From NCBI RefSeq assembly GCF_000497045.1, contig NW_015961949.1, positions 124,001-188,000 of the forward strand: a stretch of 64,000 nt of DNA, given 5' to 3'. The notes under the pieces are model-generated. The model was not told the DNA's origin. It worked only from the letters and a program-made list of their open reading frames with translations, and did no database searches. Below are positions 50,401-59,596 of this stretch, one piece after another. The position numbers and the translations under genes are program-made. Origin of the DNA: Kalmanozyma brasiliensis GHG001. Its lineage: Eukaryota > Basidiomycota > Ustilaginomycetes > Ustilaginales. Numbering within the stretch: the stretch's first letter is position 1; every line of letters begins with the position of its first letter.

Positions 50401-52038
50401 CTGCGTCCGAATCCACTGTTCCGTATCGCGCTCGCCCCGCTCGTCGGCCTCCTGCAACGTCGCCCCTGCTCCGCCGAGCGACATGGCAGGGTGCACCACC
50501 TTCTCCGTCGGCAGCGGCACCTCGCTGGGTGGTCGCGTGAAGGTCGTCTTTGCGCTATCCGGAAAAGCGGGCGTGAAGGGCGTCAAGGGGCTCATCGACG
50601 GTGTGGACCGATCGGACATGCTCCACGTCATGCCCGTCGACGCGGTCGACGCGAGCGTGTTGCTGAATGCCATGGGTTGCGAGCTCGCGCCGCTCGACGA
50701 AGTCGTCCAGTTTCCGAAGATCGCCTCGTAGCGCTGAAGAGGCGGAAGTGGCGGCGCCGCATCGTCAGACGCCCATCGACGGTCGTGCACGCTCCGGCTG
50801 CTCGTCGTCATGGGCAAACCGTCCGAGGCGGCGGTGCGGAAGCTGTCCAGGCTGCTGCGCTGCGTCGACCGCGGCACCGTCGTCGCATCGTTGGCGGTGT
50901 TGTACGCCGACGACTGGGTGGGGAACGACGGGCTGACGGCGAGCGGCGACGGGAGGGGTTCGGTGGGTGGTGGAAACGGAGGAGGCCCAAGCGAGGCGAG
51001 CGATGCAGAGGCGCGGAAGGAGCGATTGGAATGGGAGCGTGCGCGCTTGGCCACGGGTGTCGCGCTTAATGGTGTGGTAGCCGTGGGCGTGCGCCGAAGC
51101 GCCTCGTTGCTCGTCGAGGTCGATGCTGTTCGACGCACTTCTCGCCCTGGAGTCGTCTCGGGAATGCGATTGATCGAGGCGCCTCGACGAGTAGCGCTGA
51201 GCGGTGTGACGGGCAGCGCGGGAGGTGCACCGAAGTCACCCATGAACGCCGCCGAAGTGGAAGCACCAGGTGTGACGGGGGAGAAGGCGCTTTGTCCGAC
51301 TTGCTGGCTCGGTGGTCGCACACTCGGCTGAGGCGGTCGCGCTCGCTGGGAAGATTGCGGCGTCAAGGTGAGCGGTGCCGGCGGCGCCTTCCTCCGCTTG
51401 TCCCACGTCGCATTAGCTTGCATGCTGCGTACTACACTGCTGTTCGTGGACGACGAAAGTGAGCCCGAAGACGACGATGACGTGACAGCTGGCATGAGCG
51501 AGCTGCCTACTGTGGCAGTGTGGTTCCCTGGAGCTTGGAGCGACTCCGGCGTGTCATCTGGTGAAAACTGGCTCGTCAACATCCCCGTCTCTCTCGAGCT
51601 ATCAAAGGCGGTTCCGCTCGAGTCCTGCTGCTCCGACGACGACGACCGGTCGAATCTGGAAATGTAATCGAACGAGAGGTCGAGGTCGACATCGCCATCA
51701 TCGGACGCTACTGCGGGGCGCTTGTTGGCGTAAATCGGATCAAAGTCGGCCGACCCGACGAGGGTGAGTGGTCGCCCGCCGAAGGATGTGCGCGCAAGAT
51801 CGGCGGAGAAATGGTACACTTTGCGAGACTCGTCGTCCTTGAAGGAGACGCTGTCGGTGCGTGTGGAAGGTGGTTCTGCAAAGGCGGACGTGTCCGGGCT
51901 GGGCGTGTTGGCGAGCCAGAGACCTGCGCCGGATCCGCTGTGGCTGTGTGGCGAACGATGGGCGGTGGTGAGCGTGGAGGGCTTGCGCGTGATGGAGGGG
52001 CCCTCGAGACCTGCGGTGGAGGTCGAGGCGCTCGTCAT
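47410..52038 (-). CDS. Large Ser/Pro-rich protein with C-terminal transmembrane segments; frame broken at the 3' end
   Basis: From the ATG at 52038 the product is 1542 residues. Most of it is disordered: Ser, Thr, Pro, Ala and charged residues with many short basic and SP/TP motifs. Two hydrophobic stretches occur at the end: NMFWAGFLGMPWLWMIGGWYL (about 1350) and LNRLAALLSGVLVFAGFTGAVYAVV at the very C-terminus. Fungi have a family of Ser-rich proteins with this 'FWxGF..PWLW.IG' then 'LNR...' pair, of unknown function, apparently anchored in a membrane by the C-terminal hairpin. The frame stops right after the second segment (VTNF), inside a run of five T. Adding one base would continue into the frame behind it. 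Whether this is an assembly error, real frame loss or alternative splicing cannot be decided here. Confidence 0.78.
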   Translation of the reverse strand: MTSASTSTAGLEGPSITRKPSTLTTAHRSPHSHSGSGAGLWLANTPSPDTSAFAEPPSTRTDSVSFKDDESRKVYHFSADLARTSFGGRPLTLVGSADFDPIYANKRPAVASDDGDVDLDLSFDYISRFDRSSSSEQQDSSGTAFDSSRETGMLTSQFSPDDTPESLQAPGNHTATVGSSLMPAVTSSSSSGSLSSSTNSSVVRSMQANATWDKRRKAPPAPLTLTPQSSQRARPPQPSVRPPSQQVGQSAFSPVTPGASTSAAFMGDFGAPPALPVTPLSATRRGASINRIPETTPGREVRRTASTSTSNEALRRTPTATTPLSATPVAKRARSHSNRSFRASASLASLGPPPFPPPTEPLPSPLAVSPSFPTQSSAYNTANDATTVPRSTQRSSLDSFRTAASDGLPMTTSSRSVHDRRWASDDAAPPLPPLQRYEAIFGNWTTSSSGASSQPMAFSNTLASTASTGMTWSMSDRSTPSMSPLTPFTPAFPDSAKTTFTRPPSEVPLPTEKVVHPAMSLGGAGATLQEADERGERDTEQWIRTQRSRKAMAQHEELASHARLLEANQQAVRLSIRASHIAPAEDKETRERQDTESTDDEHVKRHTMVISTASTPEERSDPFGFVAGQPSLMERANTHNELETASKMNLPMTRNRSGTTGPWAQSPLLLNFQLPPPTTQNDNEQEKVIGLGLDLNFPASQVEAKQHGFAPITTDLLRQASRVSMRQQEPDAPSPHLAIQMSPEAKLHRKRSKSKEVLLTRGPAAKALGPDPNTPAEVTVNRAQVLHPSQSVASTISAFTYNATPAPADGSRPGVKPKTIAAHRSRESLLNPESKFVSVDLNDAAPVPEAVKIEGARPAAAPWVSKLWTAVASPRQASGDRSIDLEQANSSSSSRDRVPSRTFRPLSLVEKRQSSGRFQARERFRSPTPGEEDEVAEKDARAVALRLLAGSPRIPPPLDEDKVVDTAEESMDRSGASAEEREKERVDALKKLRRMSAMERQKKRNSGIGYITSTPAVVESRLPYVHDESREEPQDAAAVRHGGFSRVASMNRKRMSMGVFGGKERMTTLPVPEQGEDITGAPEHAWFDAMRSPMDANSPAGFTPRMAFEARQPAGASTVNHIPLMLAGSATAARPAPSAADHGLTLSELDRARDEMRRLASQGMAFNQAEYAEDAAETFHTPVPDMAEGWAYAGEHDAGYYAEGVDFHDATQPTTELNDFGISPEKKETRLHRRTRTARFADDDYHHHYEQDHPDDQPTVSIFTRPRHGVSSSVHLPYHSHGQAPQTEHRSRSKRRAAAHAAGHGLFATPASLLDSATPSKNMFWAGFLGMPWLWMIGGWYLTPDGQLRHPSSDSPKTDVWQHEPSMPPPNFGSTTFASTQESWGLPGMPSHSYLSTGTTGTAQSTSTDPSRPPPSRVRKSKTRSFGALLDSNPEVSFYASPVRVVQEPPASFGGVWRGNMTPLMEEEPARRSRLFAGYPGEFSPDAAKASPMLGYQTAMASKQGWKDLERYVLLNRLAALLSGVLVFAGFTGAVYAVVTNF

Positions 52039-53624
52039 GGTGTCGATTGCCGTCACTGAGTGCTGTAATCCAGGGATGTGTTGTTGGATGCTTATGCCGT
52101 TCTGGCCGTATGGTTCTGCTAGACGAGCTGGCTGCCTGCTTCAGCTTGAGTGATTGAGCATGGTGGCTAGACAGAGTAGTGGTGGTTTCAATCACGTGCA
52201 GTCACTACGTCTCTGGCGTTGTTTTGATCGTCCCAGCGTGCGTTTGCTGCAGCGAAATGAAGCTGCGAGACGATCTATTCAATGAAAGTGGGTCGTATGT
52301 ATTAGATGAAGCAACGCCGATCACGAAAGCACTCGTGACGACCTGATCAAATGCGTGGTGTTGGTGAAGTCGGAGGTGGTATCGGCAATGGAGGATGTAG
52401 GATAGCGATGTCGAGGATGGTGTTGGTGGTAGCAACTTTGGCGACGACGTCAACGACGAAACGATGAGCAAGTCGAATGCACGGCCAGGGCGGTAGCGAG
52501 GGCGGGTACGGCGCTCAGCTTAGGCGAGATGGATGCTAGAACCTCACTGATGTCGCAGCCTTGGCTTGGGTTGGGCGTGTTCAGGGTTGAGCGAGGGCGG
52601 TAGAGTAGGTGTCTCAGATGGGTCGAACCGGGGCAAAAAGTCGAAAGCACAGAGCGAGGGGGGAGCAGCTGCTGCTTGACGAGGACTGCGAGGGGACCAA
52701 TGTTTTGGATCAGCAAAAGAGGGGCAGATCTGCGGCAGTTGCGGCTGGTCGGAGAACCAAAGGGATCGTCGAGGGGCATAAGAATTCATTCCTCCCCCCG
52801 TTCTACAGAGTCGGTCTCCATTGTGACAGCGGTAAGGTCAGGTTGCTCGTGCAGCTCTTCATGAGCGGAGCAGCAAAGAGTTGCTCTCTTGGTGTGTCAC
52901 CCAAAGGCACGTTTCGATGACCAAGCTAATGTAGGCGAGGCGAGGCATGCAGGTAGCAAATGAATGATGCAGCGTTGCGCAGACGGCGCAGACGAGAGGC
53001 AGGGCCATGTAGCTCGGGGAGACTCGAGCCTGAGGCTGATCTTGAGGAGCAGCGCAGAGAGATGGTTGACCTGTCAATCTTGACTCTAAAGAATTTCCAA
53101 GCCACCGACGCGCAGCAGCCACGCGTCTTTTAAATAGTCAAAACAACACAACAACACCGCTCTCCCTTCTGTCCAACCCTGTTTTGCAGCTCCGCCTCGG
53201 CGATGGAGTCTGTTTGAGCCTTTTCCCCCTCTCTAGCTTGACTCATCCCCGTCGACATTCCGGTTACCAACAGCCGGCATTACTTCTTGCTTGCCGTAAG
53301 AGCTAGGTGCGAGCGAGCTAGACGTTCCGGTCAGTTGAGTTTCAACCCAGTGGCTCTGGTACCGTGGCTGGCGCAGCACAGTCGGACTGTGGCTGCAATG
53401 ATCTGCGTTCTTTGCAGAAGCGTGCATCGCAAGCCTCTTTTCAGCTTCATGCGCCGCAATTTTAATTAGATGTTAGAGTCTCTTGCTGCCCATCATGATT
53501 ATCTAATCCACTTTCTTCTCGCCAGGGTCTTCTCGGACGCATTGACCTTGATCATTCCTTTCTCCTCGACTTCTATCCGCCCAACTCATCTGGAGTAGCG
53601 CACAGCTCCAAGACGGCTTCAACA
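52039..53624. other. Divergent intergenic region
   Basis: This lies upstream of the Ser-rich gene (-) and MED18 (+). No convincing ORF; the short ORFs are Arg/Ser/Pro-biased and not protein-like. A pyrimidine-rich stretch near 53155-53235 and another near 53505-53580 precede MED18 and may be leader sequence. No RNA gene seen. Confidence 0.5.
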
Positions 53625-54614
53625 ATGGCATCGCGACCACCCGCTACGAGTGGCAGCAGCGCCAATGCCAACGCCGCTTCTTCCAGCACCGCCAATGCCA
53701 ACCCATCCTCCTCCAAAACCTCCACCGCATCCTCCCAGCAACCGCAGATCTCGCTCCTCGGCACCTTACCCATCCACCTCCTCCCCTCGCTCCTCCGTCG
53801 CATCGAGTCGGCACTCCTCACTCTCCCGCCGACCTTGCTATGCGAGCGAGAGACTGTGCTTTCACGGCACGACGACGAAACATCTGCCGTTCGCGAGACC
53901 GGGGACAATGCGTGGGCAAGCGTAGTCAAGGCGCGTCGTGGCGTGAAACTGCGAGTTCGCGAAACGGCCATTCCCTCTCGCTCCTCTATAGAGTGCACTT
54001 TGCATTTGCCATTACCGAGTCTACCGGAGCGACAGTATCCGAGAGCGTCGGTGCGGCCGAGCTACACCGTACAAGTGCTCTCCGATAGCCCCCTTGCACA
54101 GGAGCTTCCTTCCGACCCCTTTGCGACGAGCGATGGAGGGGGCGTGGATCCGACAGCGCTGGATACCGATCCAGTGAATGGGTGGAAGAGCTTCGTCTCA
54201 TCCATCGGCTGGCGTCCCCACTTTTCGTTCTTGCGCCACGGACTAACGTACGCACTCAACGAAAATCTCACTCGGGTCTCCAGCACAGCAACGACCAACC
54301 CGTTCAACCCCGCACAGGGGACCAAACATAGCTTGAACGTGTATCGCATATTTACGCCCGATCCAACGGGGTATACGGACGACTGGGTGCCGTTGGATCC
54401 CGAAGGGGCGACCGTGGTGGTTGAGCTGGTGGCGACGGTGGGGGCCCAGTTGGATCAGAGCCATTTTAATCCCTACTGCGCGCCCGCCGAGCTGCCCGGT
54501 CAGTCCGGGGGCTTGGATGCCAACTCGACCATTGAGAGCGCGATCGAGTTTGCGGATGGCGTGGCTAGGGCGCTGCGCGGCTTGGTAGATCTCAGAAGGG
54601 AGGCGTACGATTGA
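53625..54614 (+). CDS. MED18: Mediator complex subunit 18 (MED18/Srb5)
   Basis: The 329-residue product has a low-complexity Ser/Asn/Ala N-terminus (about 1-40). It continues with the MED18 beta-barrel elements: the ISLLGTLPIHLLPSLLRRIESAL helix, WASVVKARRGVKLRVRE, a family block FVSSIGWRPHFSFLRHGLTYAL with LNVYRIF, then VVVELVATVG. It closes with a final helix ending ALRGLVDLRREAYD, equivalent to the 'LKPLVHLEK' end of human MED18. MED18 sits in the Mediator head next to MED20 and influences RNA polymerase II initiation and termination. The start at 53625 is the first ATG. The stop is 43 bases from the MLH3 stop on the other strand. Confidence 0.85.
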   Translation: MASRPPATSGSSANANAASSSTANANPSSSKTSTASSQQPQISLLGTLPIHLLPSLLRRIESALLTLPPTLLCERETVLSRHDDETSAVRETGDNAWASVVKARRGVKLRVRETAIPSRSSIECTLHLPLPSLPERQYPRASVRPSYTVQVLSDSPLAQELPSDPFATSDGGGVDPTALDTDPVNGWKSFVSSIGWRPHFSFLRHGLTYALNENLTRVSSTATTNPFNPAQGTKHSLNVYRIFTPDPTGYTDDWVPLDPEGATVVVELVATVGAQLDQSHFNPYCAPAELPGQSGGLDANSTIESAIEFADGVARALRGLVDLRREAYD

Positions 54615-54657
54615 TCACATCCGGCCTTTGTATTTGTACACATTGTAAGCAGTGCTT

Positions 54658-56040
54658 TCATTGCGAGGGTCGATTGAGCGTGGTGCTGAGTCCCTGAGTG
54701 GTGGTGTCCTCTTCTCTGTGCTGCACCATTTTAACACCGCACAAAGGCACCAAGCTGGGCCGACCATGCGCGCACTGGAACGGAAACCTGCACTCGCCCA
54801 GACGCCTCACCAGCCGCTCGCTCGCCTCCCTGCTCAGCGCATCATTGAACATGATGGCACTGCGACAGGCTGTGCTCTTGATGACATTCATCAGCGAGCC
54901 AGGCATAAATCGCGACAATGTCAGCCAGTCCAAATGCTTCGCAATCGCGTCAGCCCACGACGCGGCCTCGTCCAAGCATTCAGCAAAGGTCCTCTCCAGC
55001 AATCCCATATCCTTGATGCTGCCCCGTTCGGTCAACGCTTTATCCTTGAGAACATAAGGTACACCGCCGAGATCAACCTGCGCATGTCCAAGCTTGGAAT
55101 GGATGAGAAAGGCGTCCTTGATCGACCAGCCCATCCTCGCCAGGCCGGTGGTAATGGCGGAACTGCCTTTGATGAGCGCTTGCTGCTCGGTGGTGATCGT
55201 CAGAGTCAGGCTCGAAGGGAGTGGGTGGGCAGCGGTGCCAGCGATGCAGTCGGCGATATACTTGTCCAGCAGCCGTTCAAGGCGGTATCGCTCATCTGCA
55301 GCGTGCTGATCGACGCAAAACATGATCATGCCTGTCCCAGGCACCGTCGACGCAGTGCAGCAGAGAATGAACTTGCTGTCCATCTGATCGATTACGTTGG
55401 CCTGTTGCAGCGCTGAACGCGTGATGGCGAGCTCGAGAGTGGTTGTCCCTGATAAGGTGGCGTTTTCATGCTTCTCTACCACGTCGCGTGGTCGGGCACA
55501 AGTCTGCATTAGAGAAGAGCCGGGGCAGCTAGAGTCAAAGGAGAGATTCTGAACATCCGGAGGCGCTCTCGAGGTCGGCGATGGAATGGCAGCTAGGGCA
55601 GCGTCAAGGACCGGATCGTCAAATTCGTCGACACTGCCTGCATCGTCGAAGACTGCTGCCTTCCGAAGAGTACTTGTCCCCAGATCGAGCTTTCTCAAAG
55701 ACGGGCGCCTCACAGGGGAAAATGCTGTGAGCACCGTTGTCGAAGCGCTACCACTGTCCGCCGCTGATCGACCACCAATGGCGACGCTATGACCTGTACG
55801 CAGATCGATGTGGAACAGCCGCCCGTTGACCGGATGTCGCCATTCCGTCATTCCTAGTGGTACCGCAGCCGCCGGTCCGTATGACTCTAATGCCAAAGAG
55901 GCTGTGGCAGGCCGCGATCTGGGCAGCGTCGTCACGCCTCGTTCAGGTATGCCTTCGCCGACAGTGCTCGGTCTGGACGGCCGCTGTCGCTTCCGCCATG
56001 GCTGTGGATCGGGTTCTGGAGTTCGGTGGATCGACCTCAT
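54658..56040 (-). CDS. MLH3: MLH3-type MutL homologue, C-terminal endonuclease half only
   Basis: The 460-residue frame has the MutL-gamma C-terminal endonuclease motifs in order: DQHAADERYRLE (near residue 244, the DQHAx2Ex4E metal site), STACRSAIMFND, and CRFPFQCAHGRPSLVPL at the end. These define MLH3, partner of MLH1 in crossover resolution during meiosis and in mismatch repair. Before them is a linker with WRHPVNGRLFHIDLRTGHS, which is usual for fungal MLH3. The N-terminal GHKL ATPase domain (NSxDAxA, DNGxG and FRGEAL motifs), about 350 residues, is absent. The frame begins MRSIHRTPEPDP and is closed by a stop codon 12 bases upstream of the preceding GTG, and the 1.2 kb beyond shows no ATPase motif. 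Either the gene is truncated here or its 5' exons lie elsewhere. Confidence 0.75.
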   Translation of the reverse strand: MRSIHRTPEPDPQPWRKRQRPSRPSTVGEGIPERGVTTLPRSRPATASLALESYGPAAAVPLGMTEWRHPVNGRLFHIDLRTGHSVAIGGRSAADSGSASTTVLTAFSPVRRPSLRKLDLGTSTLRKAAVFDDAGSVDEFDDPVLDAALAAIPSPTSRAPPDVQNLSFDSSCPGSSLMQTCARPRDVVEKHENATLSGTTTLELAITRSALQQANVIDQMDSKFILCCTASTVPGTGMIMFCVDQHAADERYRLERLLDKYIADCIAGTAAHPLPSSLTLTITTEQQALIKGSSAITTGLARMGWSIKDAFLIHSKLGHAQVDLGGVPYVLKDKALTERGSIKDMGLLERTFAECLDEAASWADAIAKHLDWLTLSRFMPGSLMNVIKSTACRSAIMFNDALSREASERLVRRLGECRFPFQCAHGRPSLVPLCGVKMVQHREEDTTTQGLSTTLNRPSQ

Positions 56041-57232
56041 TCCCACGCTTCAAGATGAAGGGTGGCGGTCAGATCGTTGAGAGGGCGTGCCGTTTTGAGG
56101 TCGACAGGATGACCATCATGGTGAATTCAGCTCAGACAAAGCAGCCGATCCGCAACCAGCCTATCGACTTGACAGCAGTAGCGCATCCATGGCTTCCGTC
56201 ATGGCTGAAACATGGTCCGAGGCAGCAAGACAGAGAAGGTCAGCGTAGTAAGCCGGGTCGGCCAAAAGCATCGAGCAACTGGCAGAAGCGAGCCTTTGGT
56301 TAGAAGCAGAGGTGAGCGCGCGCAGGTCTAACTTTAGCCAGCGAAGCGCTCCGAGATCTGCGCAATTTTTTGCGATGTTACACCGAAACCTGACCAGTCA
56401 TTTCCGCAATTGCTTTGACGCGCAGGGTCCTGATGCAGAGTCACGTGCGATCGCCAGTCAATTAGCGCACTGCTACGCGGTGGGGCTTATCCGCGTCACA
56501 GCGCCTTCATCGTGTCAACCTACCCATCTCGTCTCGACATAATACGCCAGCACTTGCCATCTCGTCTTGAACTTCGTTCGAGAGAGGATTAGGAGGAGCA
56601 GACAAGCTGGCAACAGCCGGCTTGTGGCGATGACTCAGCAGTGTTTGAGGTGAATCGAGGCGCGGGGCAAAAACAGCCTCGATCCGCGTGCGTGAATTTC
56701 AGCTGAGCGCACAACAAGCGCGACTGCACCTGCCCGAGACTCGATCGGCCTCCTGCTCATCCTGACCAAATCTCGGCGCGTCTCCTCGTCAACAGATCAT
56801 CATCGAAGAGCATCAAGCTCCATGATCCAAACACAAACACACAGGGATAGAGAAGAGAAGGACGTAACCATTAATACAAGAAACAAAAGAGGGAAATCGG
56901 ACCGGTCGCGTCCAGGCCGGATCGCGTGAGGGCGATCGCATCCATGATTCCTCTCCGAAGAGAAGGAGCACAGAAGGCAGGTGGAATGGACGGTACGAGT
57001 GGCAGACATGACAAAGAAACAAAGAGAGCCAATGTTGTACAAAAGGTGTGGAAACTGGCGAGAGCCAGAGACCAGACTAACGGGAGAGCAACATCGCGTA
57101 TGGCAGTGCCAATGCAGCGATGAGGAACAGAGTACAGTGCTAGAGACCGCAACGAGGCAGTCAGAAGCCGACAAGAAAAGGTATCGAGGGACAAGAGCAG
57201 CTACGATCGCGAGGGATCACGTCGCGAGCAGC
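56041..57232. other. Intergenic region between the MLH3-type gene and histone H1
   Basis: This is where the missing MLH3 ATPase exons would be expected on the minus strand. I scanned for GHKL motifs and found none. A stretch near 56160-56320 is partly open in a minus frame (ending in a stop near 56161), but has no assignable content. The half nearer 57232 should hold the H1 3' UTR. No RNA gene seen. Confidence 0.5.
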
Positions 57233-58530
57233 TTATGCCTTCTTGGCAGCGGCCTTCTTGGCGGCAGGCTTAGAGGCCTTAGGTTGGGTGGGAGCAAGAG
57301 GTTTGCGAGCAGCAGCGTCAGCCTAAATGATCATGGAACGAGACAGGGGCAGGGGAGATGATCAGCATCGGAGCGCTGGCTACGTCACTGGTCGATACCG
57401 ATTCGACAGCGTCGAACTAGCACAGCTACTGTGTAGAATCATCGCCGACGAAAGGCAACGATCATGACAAGACAGGCGACTCCGACGCTGAAGAAAGGGC
57501 TGAGAGGGGACTTACCTTCTTGGCAGCAGGCTTCTTGGCCTTGGTGGCCGTTGACGAGGCAACCTTCTTGGCGGCGGGCTTCTTGGCAGCGGTCTGTGGG
57601 GGATGAGGACGGAGGAGAGATGGTCAGCGCTTGAATGATGACGATGAGGAAGGGGTGGACGACGACGAAGACGATGGGAGGGATCGCAGGTGGTCATGCG
57701 CGGCAACGTTGGTGAAGCCACCACACGCGCTGAGGCCAGCCTCGAAAATCGTGATTATTTTCGCCTCCCATCCATCCGCCTCGATCCGGCATCGATGATG
57801 ATGGTGACAACATACCTTCTTAGCAGCGGGCTTCTTGGCAGCGGGCTTCTTGGCGGCGACCTTCTTGGCGGCAGCAGGCTTCTTGGCCGCAGCGGGCTTC
57901 TTCTCGACCTTAGCCTTGGGGGCAAGCTTGACCTTGCCGGAGGGGCCCTTGGGGAGGACGAACGCCTTCTTCTCGGCACCACGGGTGATGGCCTGGTTGA
58001 CGCGGGTGTTGAAGCTGGCCTCGGAGCCCTTGGCGGTCTCGGGGTGGTGAGACTGGATGTACTTCTTGATGGTAGCACGGCCGATACCGCCACGGGACTC
58101 GGCGGGGTGGGCAAGGATGGCCTCCTTGATCATGGCCTATGGGAACGAAACGCGACGCGACGGACACGATGACGATGGCGAGCAGCGATGAGCAGACGAG
58201 AACAAGAGAATCAGTACGTTGTTACAGGCTGGGTGATCGACTGAGCCATCCCAAGTGAGGCACGCGCCAGCATGCATTTTTCGCCATGGTCGGATCCCAG
58301 ACGCGCGTCGACCGTCCATCCGCGCGAAATAGGCAGATGGCCAACGGATCGTGACGACCAGGATGGAGCCAAGCACGAGGGCGCGTGTATGCGTGCTCTG
58401 TATGCTGTGGATTTCGACACCATCACGAGTGAATGGGCATTGGTGATGGACTTACCTCGTAGGAGACGCTGGAGGCAGCGGCCTTCTTGGTGGCGGCCTT
58501 CTTGGCGGTGGGCTTGGCGGCGGCAGACAT
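57233..58530 (-). CDS. Linker histone H1, four exons
   Basis: Exons on the minus strand are 58456-58530, 57816-58136, 57516-57593 and 57233-57322. The introns are 319, 222 and 193 bases, each GT-AG and phase 0 (for example gtaagt and gtatgt donors). The spliced product is 187 residues. After a Lys/Ala leader comes the H15 winged-helix domain (about residues 21-95): SYEAMIKEAILAHP, GGIGRATIKKYIQSHH, FNTRVNQAITRGAEKKAFVLPKG. The C-terminal tail has repeated AAKKP-type units, which bind linker DNA. Three introns is unusual for this window, where most genes have none, and two of them interrupt the repeated tail. Family members sit on the nucleosome dyad and compact chromatin. Confidence 0.9.
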
Positions 58531-59056
58531 TGTTGCTGTGGGTGTGGTTGACGACGGTGTCGAAGGGTGTTGGTGAAGAGTGTTGGTGGTGGTGAGCAAA
58601 GACAAAAGTCTTGACGATGATGTGCAGAGTAGAGATGGTGGTGGGAGAGAGGAAAGAGGGGGGAGAGAGGAGAGGGAGGGGAAAAAGGAAGCGAGGGCAC
58701 GGGTGGGAGGGCTTTTGGGGGGGACGCGCTGAGTCGTGCTTCGGTATCCCAGAAAATTGCGTCTTGCTTGCTCATTCTCTTGCATTCAGGGTCGGGCAGA
58801 TGCAAGCCAACGGGCAGTGGAATGACCGGCTCGAGCGGCAAGAAGCAGGGCCATGCAGACTCACTCTGTACACTGCTGATTGAACAGCGGGCGGGGAGGT
58901 AAACCGAACTGAGACTGAGACCGAAGCAACAACCGGCGCGTCGAGCTGCTCGGATTGGGAAAAGCGATAAAAACAGGGCCGCTTGCACGCTGCGATATTT
59001 CCATAATCTGGGTGCCATTTTCTCGCTCATCGCTCCATGCCCTCCTCCTCCTCCTC
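58531..59056. other. H1 upstream region
   Basis: This is 5' DNA of the H1 gene. The plus strand is A/G-rich at 58620-58700, meaning a strongly pyrimidine-rich leader on the H1 coding strand. No ORF with recognisable content. It ends in CTC repeats next to the gap. Confidence 0.5.
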
Positions 59057-59104
59057 NNNNNNNNNNNNNNNNNNNNNNNNNNNNNNNNNNNNNNNNNNNN
59101 NNNN
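59057..59104. other. Assembly gap (48 N)
   Basis: An unbroken run of N at the end of a (CTC)n tract. The gap probably reflects a microsatellite that failed to assemble or was estimated by a fixed-size placeholder. Confidence 0.99.
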
Positions 59105-59291
59105 CGCCTTACGACTGTATGCCTTTGACTGCTTTCTGCTGACGTGGTCATTCGTTTCCTGATCGCTTGAGACATGCTCGCATCGTGGAAACTCTCTTAA
59201 CGCTCTTGCTCATCTTTCGTGACGTGTTGTTCCTGTCTGTCTGTGACTGCTCCTCGAGGCTTCAGGTGACGCGTCGCCGTGAGCGCCAGCA

Positions 59292-59596
59292 ACAGCTATG
59301 ACCGTGATGAACATGCTACCCCTCATGAGCTTGTTCCTACATTCGTGCATTGCCAGTCAGTGTTCTGCCTCTCTCTCGAGCCTGAGCATCTGCGTGTCAT
59401 CATGAATGTAGAGATGTCCACCGTGCATGCTACATCCCACCATGCCAGCGTTCTCATCATCCCGCTTCGTATTGCCAAAGAGCCACCTAGAGCCTCCTTA
59501 CATGTTCTTTCGAGCTCCAACAAGAAAGCTGAGGGTGTGACTGCTGCTGAAGCTCAGCTGCTCTCATTCGCATTGCTTCATTTGGGGCTCGAGTGA
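59292..59596 (+). CDS. Possible 3' exon of an unrecognised gene
   Basis: A plus-strand frame opens behind an in-frame stop near 59267 and an acceptor-like 'gccag' near 59291. It reads about 100 residues to a TGA, including SVFCLSLEPEHLRVIMNV and ASVLIIPLRIAKEPPRASLHVL. The content looks more protein-like than neighbouring shadow frames. No ATG occurs in frame before 59402, so it needs an upstream exon, which the N gap at 59057-59104 may hide. No homologue was recognised, so it may be chance. Confidence 0.2.

Noticed and set aside
49918..51069. 383-codon plus-strand ORF within the Ser-rich gene
   Set aside because: Arg/Gly-rich shadow frame of the minus-strand gene.
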